DNA from: Paragonimus westermani
Taxonomy: Eukaryota > Platyhelminthes > Trematoda > Plagiorchiida > Troglotrematidae
Length of the DNA: 64,000 nt
NCBI GenBank assembly: GCA_008508345.1
Contig: QNGE01003888.1
Span: 1 to 64,000 of the forward strand
Reading direction: 5' to 3'
Below the pieces are notes generated by a model, which was not told the origin of the DNA, did not search any database, and was given only the letters and a program-made list of their open reading frames with translations. This document shows positions 1 to 12,189 of the stretch, one piece after another. The position numbers and the translations under genes are program-made. How positions within the stretch are numbered: the stretch's first letter is position 1; each line of letters opens with the position of its first letter.

Positions 1-3000
1 CGGGTCACCATTTAATTGGCATTAACTGAGCTAATATACATCACAAGGGCTTACTTTGAAAACAAATGTTACAACCAAATTAAGCGGTTACAGTCAGTTC
101 CATCGTTGACAGTTAATTTGTATTTCAGCCAAAATGTATGCATTAAACGTTTCCGTCAACCTTTCCTGAGCACAAGTATGAGACACGTAACTTTAGCGTG
201 TTAAGGCTTAACAATCATTTATATGTGGGTCCACATTAAAGGTTGAACTGTGCGACATGTTGCGGATTTCGACGTATTCACGACATTTATTCCAAAAATG
301 AAGTTGAACGTGATCACTCTTGCTATTTCGCAGTATAGAAATTAGCCTTTTAACAAAATTCCCCTATTCCCACGTCAAACTAACAGTCCGGAACTCTCAA
401 ACAATCATATTGGTTCGACATTCTAAAGTCGTTTTAGATGCCACGCTCCGTAAGCAGGTAGTAATTAAGTGGGGACAAATCAGCCACAGCGATGTGTCAA
501 GGTCATTCCGGACAACAGATTCTAGTTGAATGAACCACCACAAAATTTGCCACTGATTGAAGCAAAATTTAGGACTAATTGGAAAGAGAATGTGAAGTCG
601 TCAGCTGTAAATTTTACAACTATACGCAGTGATGATGGTTTACAACTTGTAACGAACAAAATACCTGTTCGAACGAAACGGAATAATGTTCAACATTAAC
701 ACGTGAGGTGGCACAGCGCGAACATCTATCTGAAGTCATTCTCAGGGCATGTGGTGAGAAAAACCATTTACTGGCTTCTCGCAAGCATTTCCATTTCTAA
801 CATGTTAATTCCTATTGGAGACTGTTAATGAAACGAAATCACAAAATATTGTAATAATTTCCCTCCTATGGTTTTTACTTTTACTGTAAAATACCCACCG
901 CATTTAGTGATAATGTGACAATAACGAGAAATTTCAAGAAATTGGGTTTTGTTGCAGATAGCATTCTAATGCCTGATATGTTCATGAACAATGCACCTGC
1001 CAGTTGGTAGTCACTAGACGTGTGAAACTTTTGCGATTACTCACAACCATATTGATGTGATAGATTCAAACAAAGTGAGGATTGAAATGGTGATTGTTGC
1101 ACACATCCGCTTGTCGATAATTAAGACAAATTACAAATTCACCAACATATGCAGCTCTCTGGGATTGTTTTTATAGAAAAAGGAAACACCTGTATACTGA
1201 GGCAGGATATTCACACAACCTGGCTGTAGGCAAATAAATAGTTAGTGGCCTCCTTACGTTCAATATTAACAAATATAAATTATCCATTTATTACGGTGCA
1301 CAAATCCACACATGAATACGGAAGTTAACTATCAGGTTGCGTTCACTGCATCTTGAACTCGTTCTATTGATAACTGCAGACTGTGAAAAAATCTCACGTT
1401 GTGTAATGTAACTTCTACGTTCCCAGTTGTTCATCGTCACTTGTCAGAAGTATTCGTGGTACAATTGTTTTGCTTAAAGTAAAATTAATCCGATTAATTT
1501 AAAATACGGAAGTGCTTACTATTTCAATAAGTATAGTAACGCATGCAGCGAGCCCACGTCTTACGCGTTCATTACTCACAATTGTAGGTTCAACAATAGA
1601 AGACAGTCATTCCTACATGGAATGACAAGACATAAAACGATAATCAACGGCAATGTACAGGTTATTGACAACCAACCAATCGGGTTCAACACAGAAGTAC
1701 TCCGACATTGAACTTCTAGGTTGTGTCATTATCAGCAGCCACCATTTGAAGTCTCAAAGCCTCCGAGTGTATAGCAAGCGGACAACAGTGTAAAAAGCAT
1801 TTTTAAACCGGCGGATCAATTAGAGTCAGTCGGGTGTATGTAAACAACGTTTGAACCTGTCATAAGCAAGCTACCGTTTCTCGATATTTTCATTCCCGTG
1901 ATCAAATGATGACTGGTTCCCTTGCTCGGAAGCTGTGCCTTTGTTGCGAGGTGATGATGGGATTCAAGGCAATATTTACATAAGCTGGCGTGTTTACCAT
2001 ATATACTTTAGTTTGATTTCTTCTGCATTGATTGTTAAACTTTCACACAGTTGAAGAAACCAGTCGTAAGACACACGCTGGTAGGTTAATTCGTTCCGAA
2101 CAGAGTTCTTAGGACAAGTTTGTGAAAATTACAACTGTTCAATGAAATAGTTTTTAACTCAAATGGCCAAATATGTGAATTGAGCTGGCGCTTGAGTACG
2201 GCTGATTGTTAACAAAGTTCATGTCAAATGTTTCGTACATTTTTCCACGAGTGATCCTGGATATGACTGAGGCAAGTTAGCTCCTATGTCATGTTTCCAT
2301 CTAATGGCTTTACTGTTCAATTCGAACATTAAACTTACAGAGTCAAGGACCCATTTCGAAATACGATATTTTATTTTGAATGGTTTCAGTGGGTGCAACA
2401 TATAACATTACATTCTGTGGTAATATATAACTGACAAAGCTAGCAAAACGGATAACTCAATTGATGGTCTGCAATAGAGAAGACCATTTTCTTTTATCCG
2501 CACTTACTGAAAATCTGATTACATTTTTCTAAGATACATCAGACTAAGTGTAAATATTTTGCGAAACGTCGATCACCTGTTGGCAGTCGAAACAAACTAA
2601 AATGGGTCATCCGTTAACCAAAGGCTGCCAAAACACCCTATCCAATAAGGCTGAGGACGCTTTTTTCCGTGTAACCTGACCTAAGCATACCAACTAGTGG
2701 AAGCCGGTTTCTTCTACCATGAGAGTTTTACTGGGGACCATTCAAATTGTTGATTTCACAACACTTTAATCAACTCGACCCGCCATTGCAAACCAATCGT
2801 TATGGAGCCGGATTGGACGTGACATGTTACGCCCAAAATATCAGCTCTATTTCTAAGCAGTTAGTAATTTCCAACTATCATCTGCCGCGAATTTGGTCAG
2901 TTGATGCAACCAGTAAAATTCATGGAATATCAACACCGTCAAGCTAAAGGGGCCATCTACTTCCATCGTACAAACTCGTAAACATGGAACAATTTTCCCC

Positions 3001-3195
3001 CTTATCAATGTATTATTTCCTTTTGTAGACGCAACCAAATATGTTCGAATTCATTAGGGGTTGTTTTTCAAACACTTGTTGTACAAGAACGGTCGTTTTT
3101 CTGATATTTCACCTGATCCACTAGACAACTTCACAAGAAAAAACAGACGTGCAGCTCCAAAATTATACTTGAGTTAAAAAGTACACGAACCGCAT
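1..3195. other. No gene recognised; AT-rich non-coding DNA
   Basis: I see no supported gene or named repeat in this stretch. The few open frames (60-70 codons, at 16-204 and 320-529 on the plus strand, 2219-2401 and 2853-3038 on the minus strand) are of chance length, overlap frames on the other strand and carry no motif I recognise. There is no tandem repeat or long homopolymer of note. It is most likely intergenic or intronic sequence, or repeats too old to recognise by eye. Confidence 0.6.
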
Positions 3196-3207
3196 AAAAA
3201 GGCACGG

Positions 3208-3265
3208 GTCACATGGAGTCTATTGGGATGAGAACTATTCACCAGTTCAATTCCTGACTGGTCAG
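3208..3265 (+). repeat. Possible tRNA-related SINE head (weak)
   Basis: The B box-like stretch at about 3244-3254 (AGTTCAATTCC) matches 9 of 11 positions of the RNA polymerase III B box consensus. A loose A box-like stretch lies about 30 bases upstream (around 3212-3224). The spacing is shorter than in a tRNA, as is common in eroded SINE heads. No poly-A tail or body can be defined. It could also be a chance match. Confidence 0.3.
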
Positions 3266-4370
3266 TCAGAGGAGCAGCTAACGATGCGTCTCTTTCAATT
3301 CGCAACCAAGCAAACACACAAGACACAAACACACCGACCACATGTCGGAAGTCATGACGTTCATATTATTGGCGATGTGCACTGTGACAAATGAGAAGTC
3401 CGTGTGACCTGTCGATTTGCTTAACCGAGGCAACAGAAACATTCAATAGATTTTCCCAGATTATCGATTCATTTGATAGAGAAATTAAATGGAATTTGCT
3501 AATTATGCAGGTTTCACATGTTTTTCGAACTTCAAACCATTAGGGGAGTGGAAAATAGACTTCACTTTTCGATAGAGGTACGAAAAATACCAATTACCAT
3601 ACGGGTCGGCAGAATATGGTTTCGCTGTAAAAAAAGGGCGCAGATTTATGATTCATTCTCCATGCTGGCGAATAATTGGAAGAGCAGAAATATTTTGCTT
3701 GGTTGTAGAAAGTAGAAGGAACATTACCTGGATTTCCGATTATTAACATCGCAACGAGCTGGGTTGGGTCATCTCCACCAGTCTTCAACACTCACACAAG
3801 TTGAATTCGGAATTTGTGTTGCAACCAGAACAAAGGTTTCTTCAAATAGAATTATTGAGCAGTTGATTCTGGTTTGTATATGTGCGAGAGAAACTCACCT
3901 GTCAGCGGTGGCTCACGTACTCAGAGGGTTGATGCATAGACTTTAAATGTGGATACGTGGTAAGGACAGACGCGCTGTACATATCTTGTGTCACTTTCTC
4001 GAAAAATATAGTGATTCAAATGGTGTATTTTATATTTCGATAGGAGATAACCGTATACGCTTGGTGGTACAATACATTTCTACCTTTCTTACAATCACCT
4101 GCAAATCTACACATTTTTACTGAATTACAAAGTCATTGCGGAAATGAGTGTGCAACTGGTGGTTACAGATGTGGATTTATTTCAATAAGTAAGCTGTTAA
4201 ATTCGTTCAAAACTATGGTTTTTCCACTTTCATATGATGAACCGTACCTTAACACAAGAGAATTTACGCGTCGCGCGTATCAGCTAATTGGTTTTCGTTC
4301 GAAAATAACGGCGTGTATACCGAAAGATTCATTTCGCTTGTTGATAATCTATCTGGGTCCAGTCAGTTTT
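3266..4370. other. No gene recognised
   Basis: This stretch holds only short open frames of about 60-65 codons on both strands (3518-3715 plus, 3594-3791 minus, 3764-3946 plus). Two of these overlap antisense, which argues against either being real. I recognise no repeat family or regulatory site here. Confidence 0.55.
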
Positions 4371-4374
4371 ACTG

Positions 4375-4490
4375 GTTTCCCTTTATGTCACTGATTGTGT
4401 TGTTAGGGTGAAACTGAAACCATTCATTAACTTGTAGATTTTAGCGTAATTATTTGCACTTATCCAGTCACAGCATCAAAACCAAGCTAA
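4375..4490 (-). pseudogene. Tigger/pogo-like (DDE_1) transposase relic, copy A
   Basis: Read on the minus strand in a single frame, this fragment shows two landmarks of the DDE endonuclease core of Tigger/pogo/Jerky-type transposases. At 4485-4453 the translation LVLML-stop-LDK resembles the hydrophobic strand ending in the second catalytic Asp (family pattern VLLLLDN; here the Asn is Lys). At 4413-4381, 24 codons further on and in frame, FHPNNTISDIK resembles the family pattern FLPPNTTSLIQ. The distance between the two matches the family. Three stops interrupt the frame, so it is dead. I saw no terminal inverted repeats or N-terminal helix-turn-helix. The residues are seen directly; the family assignment is inference from remembered motifs and is supported by two similar fragments elsewhere in the window. 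A chance match cannot be excluded. Confidence 0.38.
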
Positions 4491-4524
4491 CGGACCGATC
4501 AATTTAGGTGACATTAATATTGTG

Positions 4525-7500
4525 ACAAAAGTTTACGTTTCAGGTAAATGTTTCGTACACCTTAGGATTATCAGCGAAAAGTCACGTTATTTAAAAAAAA
4601 ATTGTCCTTTGTTGACAATACGAAGCAGTCGCTAGACCGATGGCACTGGCTTCGGTAACGCCCATGTTACAAACAACGAACTTTTCGTGACAAACGTGAA
4701 AATGTTTGGAGACTTTAATTCAATGTTTAGACTCAGCTTAATGCAAAACAATTTTGGTCTTGTAAACGGTCATCAGTACACTGTTTATATTTTGAGTAAA
4801 GTCGCAAATTCAGCCTGGTGACTAAAGTGTCGTGCAGTCTCTTCACTAGTTGCATATACGTATTCAAAAACGAAGACGGGTTGTTATTTTGAGGCAGCTA
4901 GTGAAGTTTCACGAAAGAAGATTTGTATCGTATATACTATCATCGCCGCATACTAATTCTCTCTTTTACGGTAGCTGCCTTTTCTGCTTCAGGTTTGCGA
5001 TTAATTACATCAATGGCTTCGAAGAACTTCAACTCTATGGAGAACCTCTTGATCTCGTTCGCGTAACAAGTGTCGTTACCTTAACTTCCGGCATTCTGGT
5101 TCTATTAGTGAGAATAAAATTTTGGCGGATCGACCAACTCAGTTCTCGTTAGTCTTTAACAAAACAGCCGATAACTGTTTACCTCCAGCTTGATATAAAC
5201 GGGACGCTTCTCTCCACAGAGCGCGCAAACCTCGTCAGTAACTGTTGAGGATGGTCAGTTGAATCCACCAAGGAAATTCGGTGTTCTGGTACTGCTTCAC
5301 CATGATTCAAGGCTGCAGTTTTAAGTGGCGTCTGATGACTTTTATAGCTTGAAAATTGTGAAAAATCCGTTTATTCTGTTGTGTAATGAACCAGAAATCA
5401 CTGTTGGGATGTGATTGCAAAGTGCGATGAAACATCTACAAACGGTCAGTGAATTGTTTGCTTCTAGAAATTTTTAGGCACTCAGAACTGCATCTACACC
5501 GCCAAAGCATGACGTTCTCGGTTTCAATGTTTTGTCCAAGGCGGACGTTCTGCGTTAATTATTTCTGTTCTGTTCGAATGATATAAGAACGCTTAACTAC
5601 CTGACTTCAGATTTCACGAAACAAACTGCGCAGCTGGTAACAAGCTGAGAAACTCACTAAAGCTGAATAATGACTACTTTACTTGGTGTATTGTTGCAAG
5701 CACACTTTTGGACGGCAAATATTACACGGATATGCGAACGGATCTAAAACAAACATCGACTGTCAACTAAAAAATGGTTTATGTTGCTCACACTGGTGGA
5801 CTAATTGAAACGTTTGCTGGTTGTTACGGGCACTAACAACTTTCTAATCAGTGGAATATAATACACTGGATAACTCAGAAATATTAATTAAACCCTAACC
5901 GTATTTGACTTTCAGCATCGGGGCTGGTGAACCGATTTTTTCGATTTCTTTCAAACTGTTTTCAAGCATGGCTTGAATGTACTGCGCGAAACTTTGGCCG
6001 ATTTTGTTGGATCAGTCTCTGCTTGCAAATGTGTTCCATGGTCATGTACTTTATGGGTAATTCTAATTTCCGAAGAGCGTGCTGTTAAACAAATTTTAAT
6101 AGCCGACATCTCTGCGCGGTTCAACGTGTTCCAGAAACCTACGTCTGTTAGAATACTTCCATTTGATCATTAGTGATCCCAAGTGACATGATAATCGGTT
6201 TTCAAGGTCGATGTTGGATACTGTTGTTCATCGTGTCCACCTCATTTTACCTACACCAAACCGTTCGTTTATGCAAACCGAGCTTCATTGCGTCTGTTGT
6301 TGCATGGCTGAGATACCTAACCAAGTTCAGTTGGTTTACTGAGCAAATACATTAGCGGTGGAACACGTGTCCTAACAACATCTCATGATTAACGCTGTTG
6401 TAATCAAAGAACTGCTCTGACTGCATCTATCACTCACCATCTACATAGACAGATTGTCATCAGCACAAAACAACTGTTTCTTTCGGGCAAGCACATGACT
6501 TCGTTTTCTAGATGTTTCGTCCTGACACTTCTAATGCAACCACGACGAAGCACTGTGTGTCTGTATTCAACCAGCGGTTAAGTAACCGTGATCTGCCCTT
6601 GTTGTGTTTTCGCTTGCTAATGGTTGTTGCCATTATATGCGTACGGGATACTATACTGAGTTACACGTCCATGGCATGTTCAATCCCAATCAGCTAGCAA
6701 TCCAGTACTTAGGGATAGCTACTTGAGAGCTTGTGCTGGTCAACTCATGTAAATAACGATGCCACGGGACACAAGAGAATCGTTTTTCAAATAACGAGTT
6801 TGGAGCGGATTGAAAATAACACAACGTCACGAGAAAGTTTTATTATTCTATGTTTCAAACACCCCGAATGGTCTTCATCAGATGGGTTTAATCGAAATGA
6901 CATTAACAGTGTTAATAGCATTTTGGCTGCGGTGTGTTATTTCCAATCCGTTTAACAGTAACGTGTTAACCAAGATACCCATGCTGTTAGGCTTCATCTG
7001 AGCTAAATTTGATGGGAATATCTGGCCAGTGTGGAACTTTTTTCATGTAAGCTTCATTCCAGGCATTTAAACAAATCCATGGAAATTCCGCTTGGCGTGA
7101 CACGATCACAGTCAAATACACCTTCACTGTCGGCTAACGATAATCTTTGTGACAAGACTTTTCATTTAACTTGATCCAATTCTGTCGGTGATAAAACATG
7201 CAACCCCATCCAATCATCCAGGCGTGTAGGCTTGCAACTCTTTGACGAGACTCTTTCTCCTGGAAAGCATAACTGATTATGAACGTTTTCTCAAACTACG
7301 CTGAGAGACTTAAAATTTACTGAACTAACTGCAGAAACACTGAAGTTACAAATTTTTCAATCCAATCATTTCAGCGTACAGTATAATTACTTTCTCACCA
7401 CTTCTGAGTATATAATAGTGTCTTAAATGAAATGCAGTTTCTCATGGTCTACAAATCAGAGCACTGGAAGCACTTCATTTGAACTGATTTCGCTTCACCG

Positions 7501-9790
7501 GACTCCCTATAGCCTTATATATCTATGAATTTGTTGAACGTATTAATCACGGTACAGTCCTTACAGCTAATGTTCACATTCTTTACAACCCATAAGGTTT
7601 GGAGAGGGTGAAAGTGTTAGTCAAAATTTAATTTCGACGTTTATTTTTAGCTTATATAAATCAGAAACATTATAATGAAACCATGTTTTTATGTTACAAA
7701 ACGATGACATTTGAGCGGTAATGACTTTTTTTAAATCAATTTTTAACAATCCCTAGCAAGTGTTCATTTGGCAGGGAGGGACAACTGATGTACTACGACA
7801 GTAACAAATTTTGCTCACACAACTGTCAGCTTATAAGTCGTAAAAAATTGCGCAACATAATTCCTCAGCATGCACAAAAACACATTTTTAAATGTCAAAT
7901 TTTTTTCACTGTAATTTATTCATCTGCTTATTCTCACTTTACTTTCCCCTAGTCACATTTGGCCAATTTACCTCAGTGACCTCTGCAAAATTTAATTCAC
8001 AATATCATAGTTGGAAATTAAAAAGTTCTCCTTATACCTTCACAGCTGTACACAAAACTGTTATCTCTTTTAATTGCCGATTTTTAGGGATGTCACACGT
8101 GCAAATCTTTTTCTTATTTCTTGGCTGAAAGGAGTGGTGATTTTCTATAACATGCGCCCGCTTGTTGACCAGTCACGTCTTTGATTTGCCTAAGTCTGTT
8201 TGTGCATTACTTCGTTACAAACTCGGTCAATTTTCAAACAACCCATTTCAAAATCGTCTTACCGTAATGAGTCACTTTTTGTCTCTTCTTCCGGCTGTTA
8301 TTGCAAGATATATTAACATGGTAAAGGGTTTGGAAAAAATAGTTTTATCTAAACCATTTTCATGAATTTTCGCTCTTCTGATATCCCCTCATGCAATTAA
8401 GTTATTTGCTTGTTTGAAATCGTCTGTCTGAAGCAGTAAATCTTTTTGACAGCTAGCAGAATCTCCATAATACAAGCATACTTCATAATTTCCCGTCACT
8501 CAACATTTTTACCACCAGTATTTCCAACTAAAATTCAGTCTCAGAGAAATATAGGTGACGCTGGATAATTTCTCATCTCCTTGGAAATCTTACCAACAGA
8601 AAAGTAAGCTGATATTCGTTAAAACACATTGACTGGTAGCATTAAGTTCTTTGAAATGAACTGTACGTGAGTAATAACCCAGCTCTACTTTCCACAACAT
8701 TCTGACAAATGAAGTGAATTCAAACAATAGGTGTAATCAATATATACTACTGCGAAATTATATCTATATAATTACCGTGATCAGTAGTAAATAGATTGCA
8801 CGTAAGCTATCGTTTAACGACCGTTTAATTCCACTAAAGTTTACTCGTTTGAAACATTGTTGGTGATAAACAAATGAGGAACTCAGTGGTCTCTTTGGTC
8901 TTCGATAGATCGCCGTTGACCTTTGGTGAGCCCAATTATTACTCCCTATGCCAAAACATGTTTGATCATATATATATATATATGGGTAAATCATATGTGG
9001 TTAAGTTTACCTTTTCCACTGTCTCTCTCTGTAAATTCCACTGCCTCTTCGGTGGAATCATCTATGTTGGCCAGAAATAGGGTGGAATAGCTTACAAACT
9101 ACAACTGTGAATTATCCAAGCCAGAAAAGAGCGAAGTACTGACACATATGATTGATAGGAACAATTCTATGGGTATGATTAATGTAAATCGCTCATTCTT
9201 AGAAGAAAATTACTGTCCACTAGACAGCGTGCTGTATCGTGTCGCAATCTACCTACTTCTGGGGTCACTGGAATCTGCATTAACGTCGAACAGTTTTGGA
9301 ACTATATTAAAAATCCGATCGGTTGTTTTGGTAATTATACCCATATTCTATTTGGATTAGCAGTACTGCAACAAACGTGTAGACTTTTTTAACCGATATA
9401 CACGTCACAGTGTGGGCTGTTGCAAACCCCATATCTGAATGTTAAGCCGGAGCTAACAGGACGTTTAGTGTACTTTACAAAAAACTGTCACCCCTAACGT
9501 CAGACTTCAACAGAATGCTTTGATGCGATTAGCATAAATTGTTGCCGACGAGATTGTTTAGTACGCTGAACCCAGAGCATGTGGTGCAAACGTGTACGCA
9601 CAAAAATGGTCGAACTCTTTTGACACGCAACACGGTATTCTTACGTTCTGCGAGTGTCACCAGAACACTTGCTACAAACACATACAGATTAGTGCCAAAA
9701 ACAGAAGGGTTGTTCCCACGACCAACCCTCCTAACGTTGGGCTAACTTATACCATTGTATCACTAATTAGTAATGTGGTAGATTTATGAT
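4525..9790. other. No gene recognised; includes a pyrimidine-rich, CpG-poor stretch
   Basis: I find no supported gene. The longest frame (4850-5152, plus, 100 codons) has no recognisable motif and no coding-like neighbours. Between about 7600 and 8650 the texture changes: CpG becomes rarer and the plus strand richer in C and T. That resembles the 17.8-18.5 kb stretch, which holds a transposase relic. On the minus strand near 8075-8020 a short run (KEITVLCTA) faintly recalls a segment upstream of the catalytic core in Tigger-like transposases, but nothing else nearby supports it, so it is not called. Confidence 0.5.
8968..8983. repeat. Short (AT)8 microsatellite
   Basis: Sixteen bases of uninterrupted alternating A and T. 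This is one of only two clear AT dinucleotide runs in the window, the other being at 42761-42772. It has no evident role. Confidence 0.85.
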
Positions 9791-9820
9791 TTTAGATGAG
9801 GCCTAATTGTGAAAAGGCAG

Positions 9821-9902
9821 GGCTTTGGCTGGATTCCAACCAGTGGCGGACACAGCTTGCTTCAACGCGGCAAGCGCTCTACCAACCGAGCTACGAAGCC
9901 AC
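9821..9902 (-). repeat. tRNA-derived sequence (SINE head or tRNA pseudogene), nearly complete cloverleaf
   Basis: On the minus strand this 80-base segment folds like a tRNA. The A box (9893-9882, TAGCTCGGTTGG) matches the consensus at 11 of 12 positions and sits in a perfect D arm (GCTC/GAGC). The B box (9841-9831, GGTTGGAATCC) differs at one position and forms a T arm with CTGG/CCAG around a 7-base loop. The ends pair as GGCTT/AAGCC, like an acceptor stem. The anticodon stem (CTTGC/GCAAG) is intact but encloses 9 bases instead of 7, which argues against a working tRNA. A tRNA-derived SINE head or tRNA pseudogene is the likeliest reading. It would be transcribed by RNA polymerase III if active. 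No 3' body or tail is evident downstream on that strand. Confidence 0.72.
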
Positions 9903-9904
9903 AT

Positions 9905-12100
9905 CAGAAGCTCGGAAATTTCACATCTGTACACTGTTACCCACCCGTCCCACTGTCTCATATGGAGTTCACCAAATGATTCAGGGAATTGACTGCCCCG
10001 TCAGTTGAGTCTTATCTGACATAGCTTTGTATCAGAGTGGAAGTGTTTAAAGCTGTCGGATGTATTGCTGAAGATGACGACCTTTGTGACTTTCCAGATT
10101 CGTGAAAAGTGAACAGCTATCAGTAAGCTGAGATTGTTTGTGCACACCTACACGCATACTGGATAGTTTAAAAACGTTAACGAGGGTTTCGAGAAAAAGA
10201 ACAACCCTAGAAAGTCGGTAGCAGCAACAATGCTAATAAAAACAACTTAACAGTTCATAAGGATAAGCTATTGGAACCTATGAATGTTAATGCAGATTAA
10301 TTACGGCATACAGCAAAAGAGGAGTGATTGATATCAACATTTAGTGACCCAGCATATCCTCAATTTACCTGAGTAATTCTGTTCTCTAGCTTATTTGGTT
10401 ATGCAAATCAGTGTCATTTACGAGTGCGTTGAAACCACGCCTTAATTCATTCCCTGGAAGCGTTGCTACCACTTCTCACCCGGCGCCTTCTATAGATAAA
10501 ACAAGGCGTCTCAGCTGATGCTGTAAAATGTATGGTGCCTTTCAGTTGAATGATTAGGCCAAGTGATATGCTTGCTGGAGGTCCCGTTGTGCTAGGGTTA
10601 GTCCTCCCGTGGAAAGCTTACAGTTCAGTGAGTAGTCTTCCCGTTTGCTCTCTGTCTGTCTGTATGATATAGTAACCAGTAAATCTAAATCCCTTTCGTC
10701 TCTCTCTTTTGCTTGTGCAAAACTAGCATTTTCCTACATCAGATAAAATTGTAACCTTGGATATTCAACTTAAGAGCGGGAATTGACAGCGAGTTGCGCG
10801 TAGTTTAAAAATAGATTAGTAGAACGAGAAGCGCCAAACGGCTCAGGCATCAAGCCAAGATGTGTGTGACAAGCTGAGCTGAGCGATAACAATCGTAACG
10901 ACCTTGTATTGGTCGCACACAATATACAAGTCGAAGTACATTCATTATTTTATATTTGATCCTGTTTAAATTCGATAGATCGTCAGCAGTTTGGTGAGAT
11001 AAAACCCCATAACCTTGCTGCGGTTTACTAAACATATGAAACTGTCTTCTGTTTTTATCTGTGACCAAACCTTTACAACGTTCAGGGGTTTATGTACGAA
11101 TACAATAGAAGCAGTGGTCTTATTGGGAGATCCAATGACACACCGCTGACAGCGCAATAAATATCGGAACGTATGCCGGTGATGTTGACAGTAAAATGAC
11201 CACCTTAGAGATAATCGGTGAAACGCAAGTTCAGAAATTTTCTTGTTTATAACAGGTATGCAGTTTTATACACAGTGCTGGTGAGTGTACACGACGTAGT
11301 GCGGTAAAATAAACTGGAAAGTCCAGATCAACTGGTACAAACGTACTCAAGTGTTTAAATTGTGTGGCAGAGTTCAAATTATTCACGAGCTTTACAGAAG
11401 CTGATATATGCAGACTAATTCAAACGTAACAGCCTTTTGGGGAGCCGTTCTTTGAAAGATGGGTGAGATTATGTTCACATTTATAACTATGTGAAAGGTT
11501 TTCTCAGACACAATAAATTAAAAGTTCACATACTTATCTCAAAATCTACGCTGCACACCTCATTGGGATCGACCTATCATATTCTAACGTTGCTAAATAG
11601 TGTAAGTAGAGTTTAGAAAATAAAATGGGTTATGGACAAAACTAGTGTTGCTAGAACTTGTTGTTGAAGGTAACTATATGAAACCATTGGTGAACGTACC
11701 CAAGTAACGTCTGACGAATGCGTTAGCGATGTATTTGATTGAGTAGTTTAGTCCTCCTGCATGACACTGGTGACAGACAGCAGAACGACTTGTGGTGTTG
11801 CAGGCGAAGAAACGTTTGAATATTTTCCATATTTAGCACTCGTTAGTGTTCATCGTTTTACACGGTTTTTTAAACGGGTACTCATTAAGCAATGCACATT
11901 ACATATTTTGTCAGTAACCACTAGATGGTACATGTTCCATACGGATTACCTCGGCAACAGCCGGCGCCTCAAGAATCACGTATGTTGCCTAATCCGAACA
12001 CAGCCGTTCGCAATTTTGCAATGTCCTTTTTTAGAAGAAATCCAAGTAGGAAAAATCTGGACTTCGGCTAAACTGGGACCACTAACAGAAAATTGTTCAG
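9905..12100. other. No gene recognised; minor simple-sequence tracts
   Basis: The plus-strand frame 11761-12114 (117 codons) is the longest here but has no recognisable domain and ends in the tRNA-like segment that follows. Minus-strand frames at 10850-11157 are short and motif-free. A CTGT-rich tract lies at 10648-10663 and a CT-rich tract near 10700. I see no other structure. Confidence 0.55.
10648..10663. repeat. Short degenerate (CTGT)n tract
   Basis: About four imperfect CTGT units in a pyrimidine-rich context. It is a simple-sequence tract with no evident function. Confidence 0.6.
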
Positions 12101-12105
12101 AAGCA

Positions 12106-12184
12106 TTTTTATAGCTCATCTGGTAGAGCAATTGTATCTTCTGAGCACATCGCTCCTGTCTTTATTCACTGTTGGGACTCTCCT
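12106..12184 (+). repeat. tRNA-related SINE head
   Basis: The A box-like stretch at 12112-12123 (TAGCTCATCTGG) matches the RNA polymerase III consensus at 11 of 12 positions and continues into TAGAGC, as in a tRNA D arm. A degraded B box-like stretch (TGTTGGGACTC) lies at about 12169-12180. Its spacing of about 57 bases is somewhat longer than in a tRNA, so there may be small insertions. The A box resembles that of the 9.8 kb element on the opposite strand, suggesting a related source. Confidence 0.5.
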
Positions 12185-12189
12185 TAACT

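Noticed and set aside
6440..6697. Plus-strand FRPDTSNATTT with a DCHQH run about 20 residues upstream, a possible fourth pogo-like copy
   Set aside because: Spacing is right, but the hydrophobic strand before the Asp is missing and the matching residues are few.
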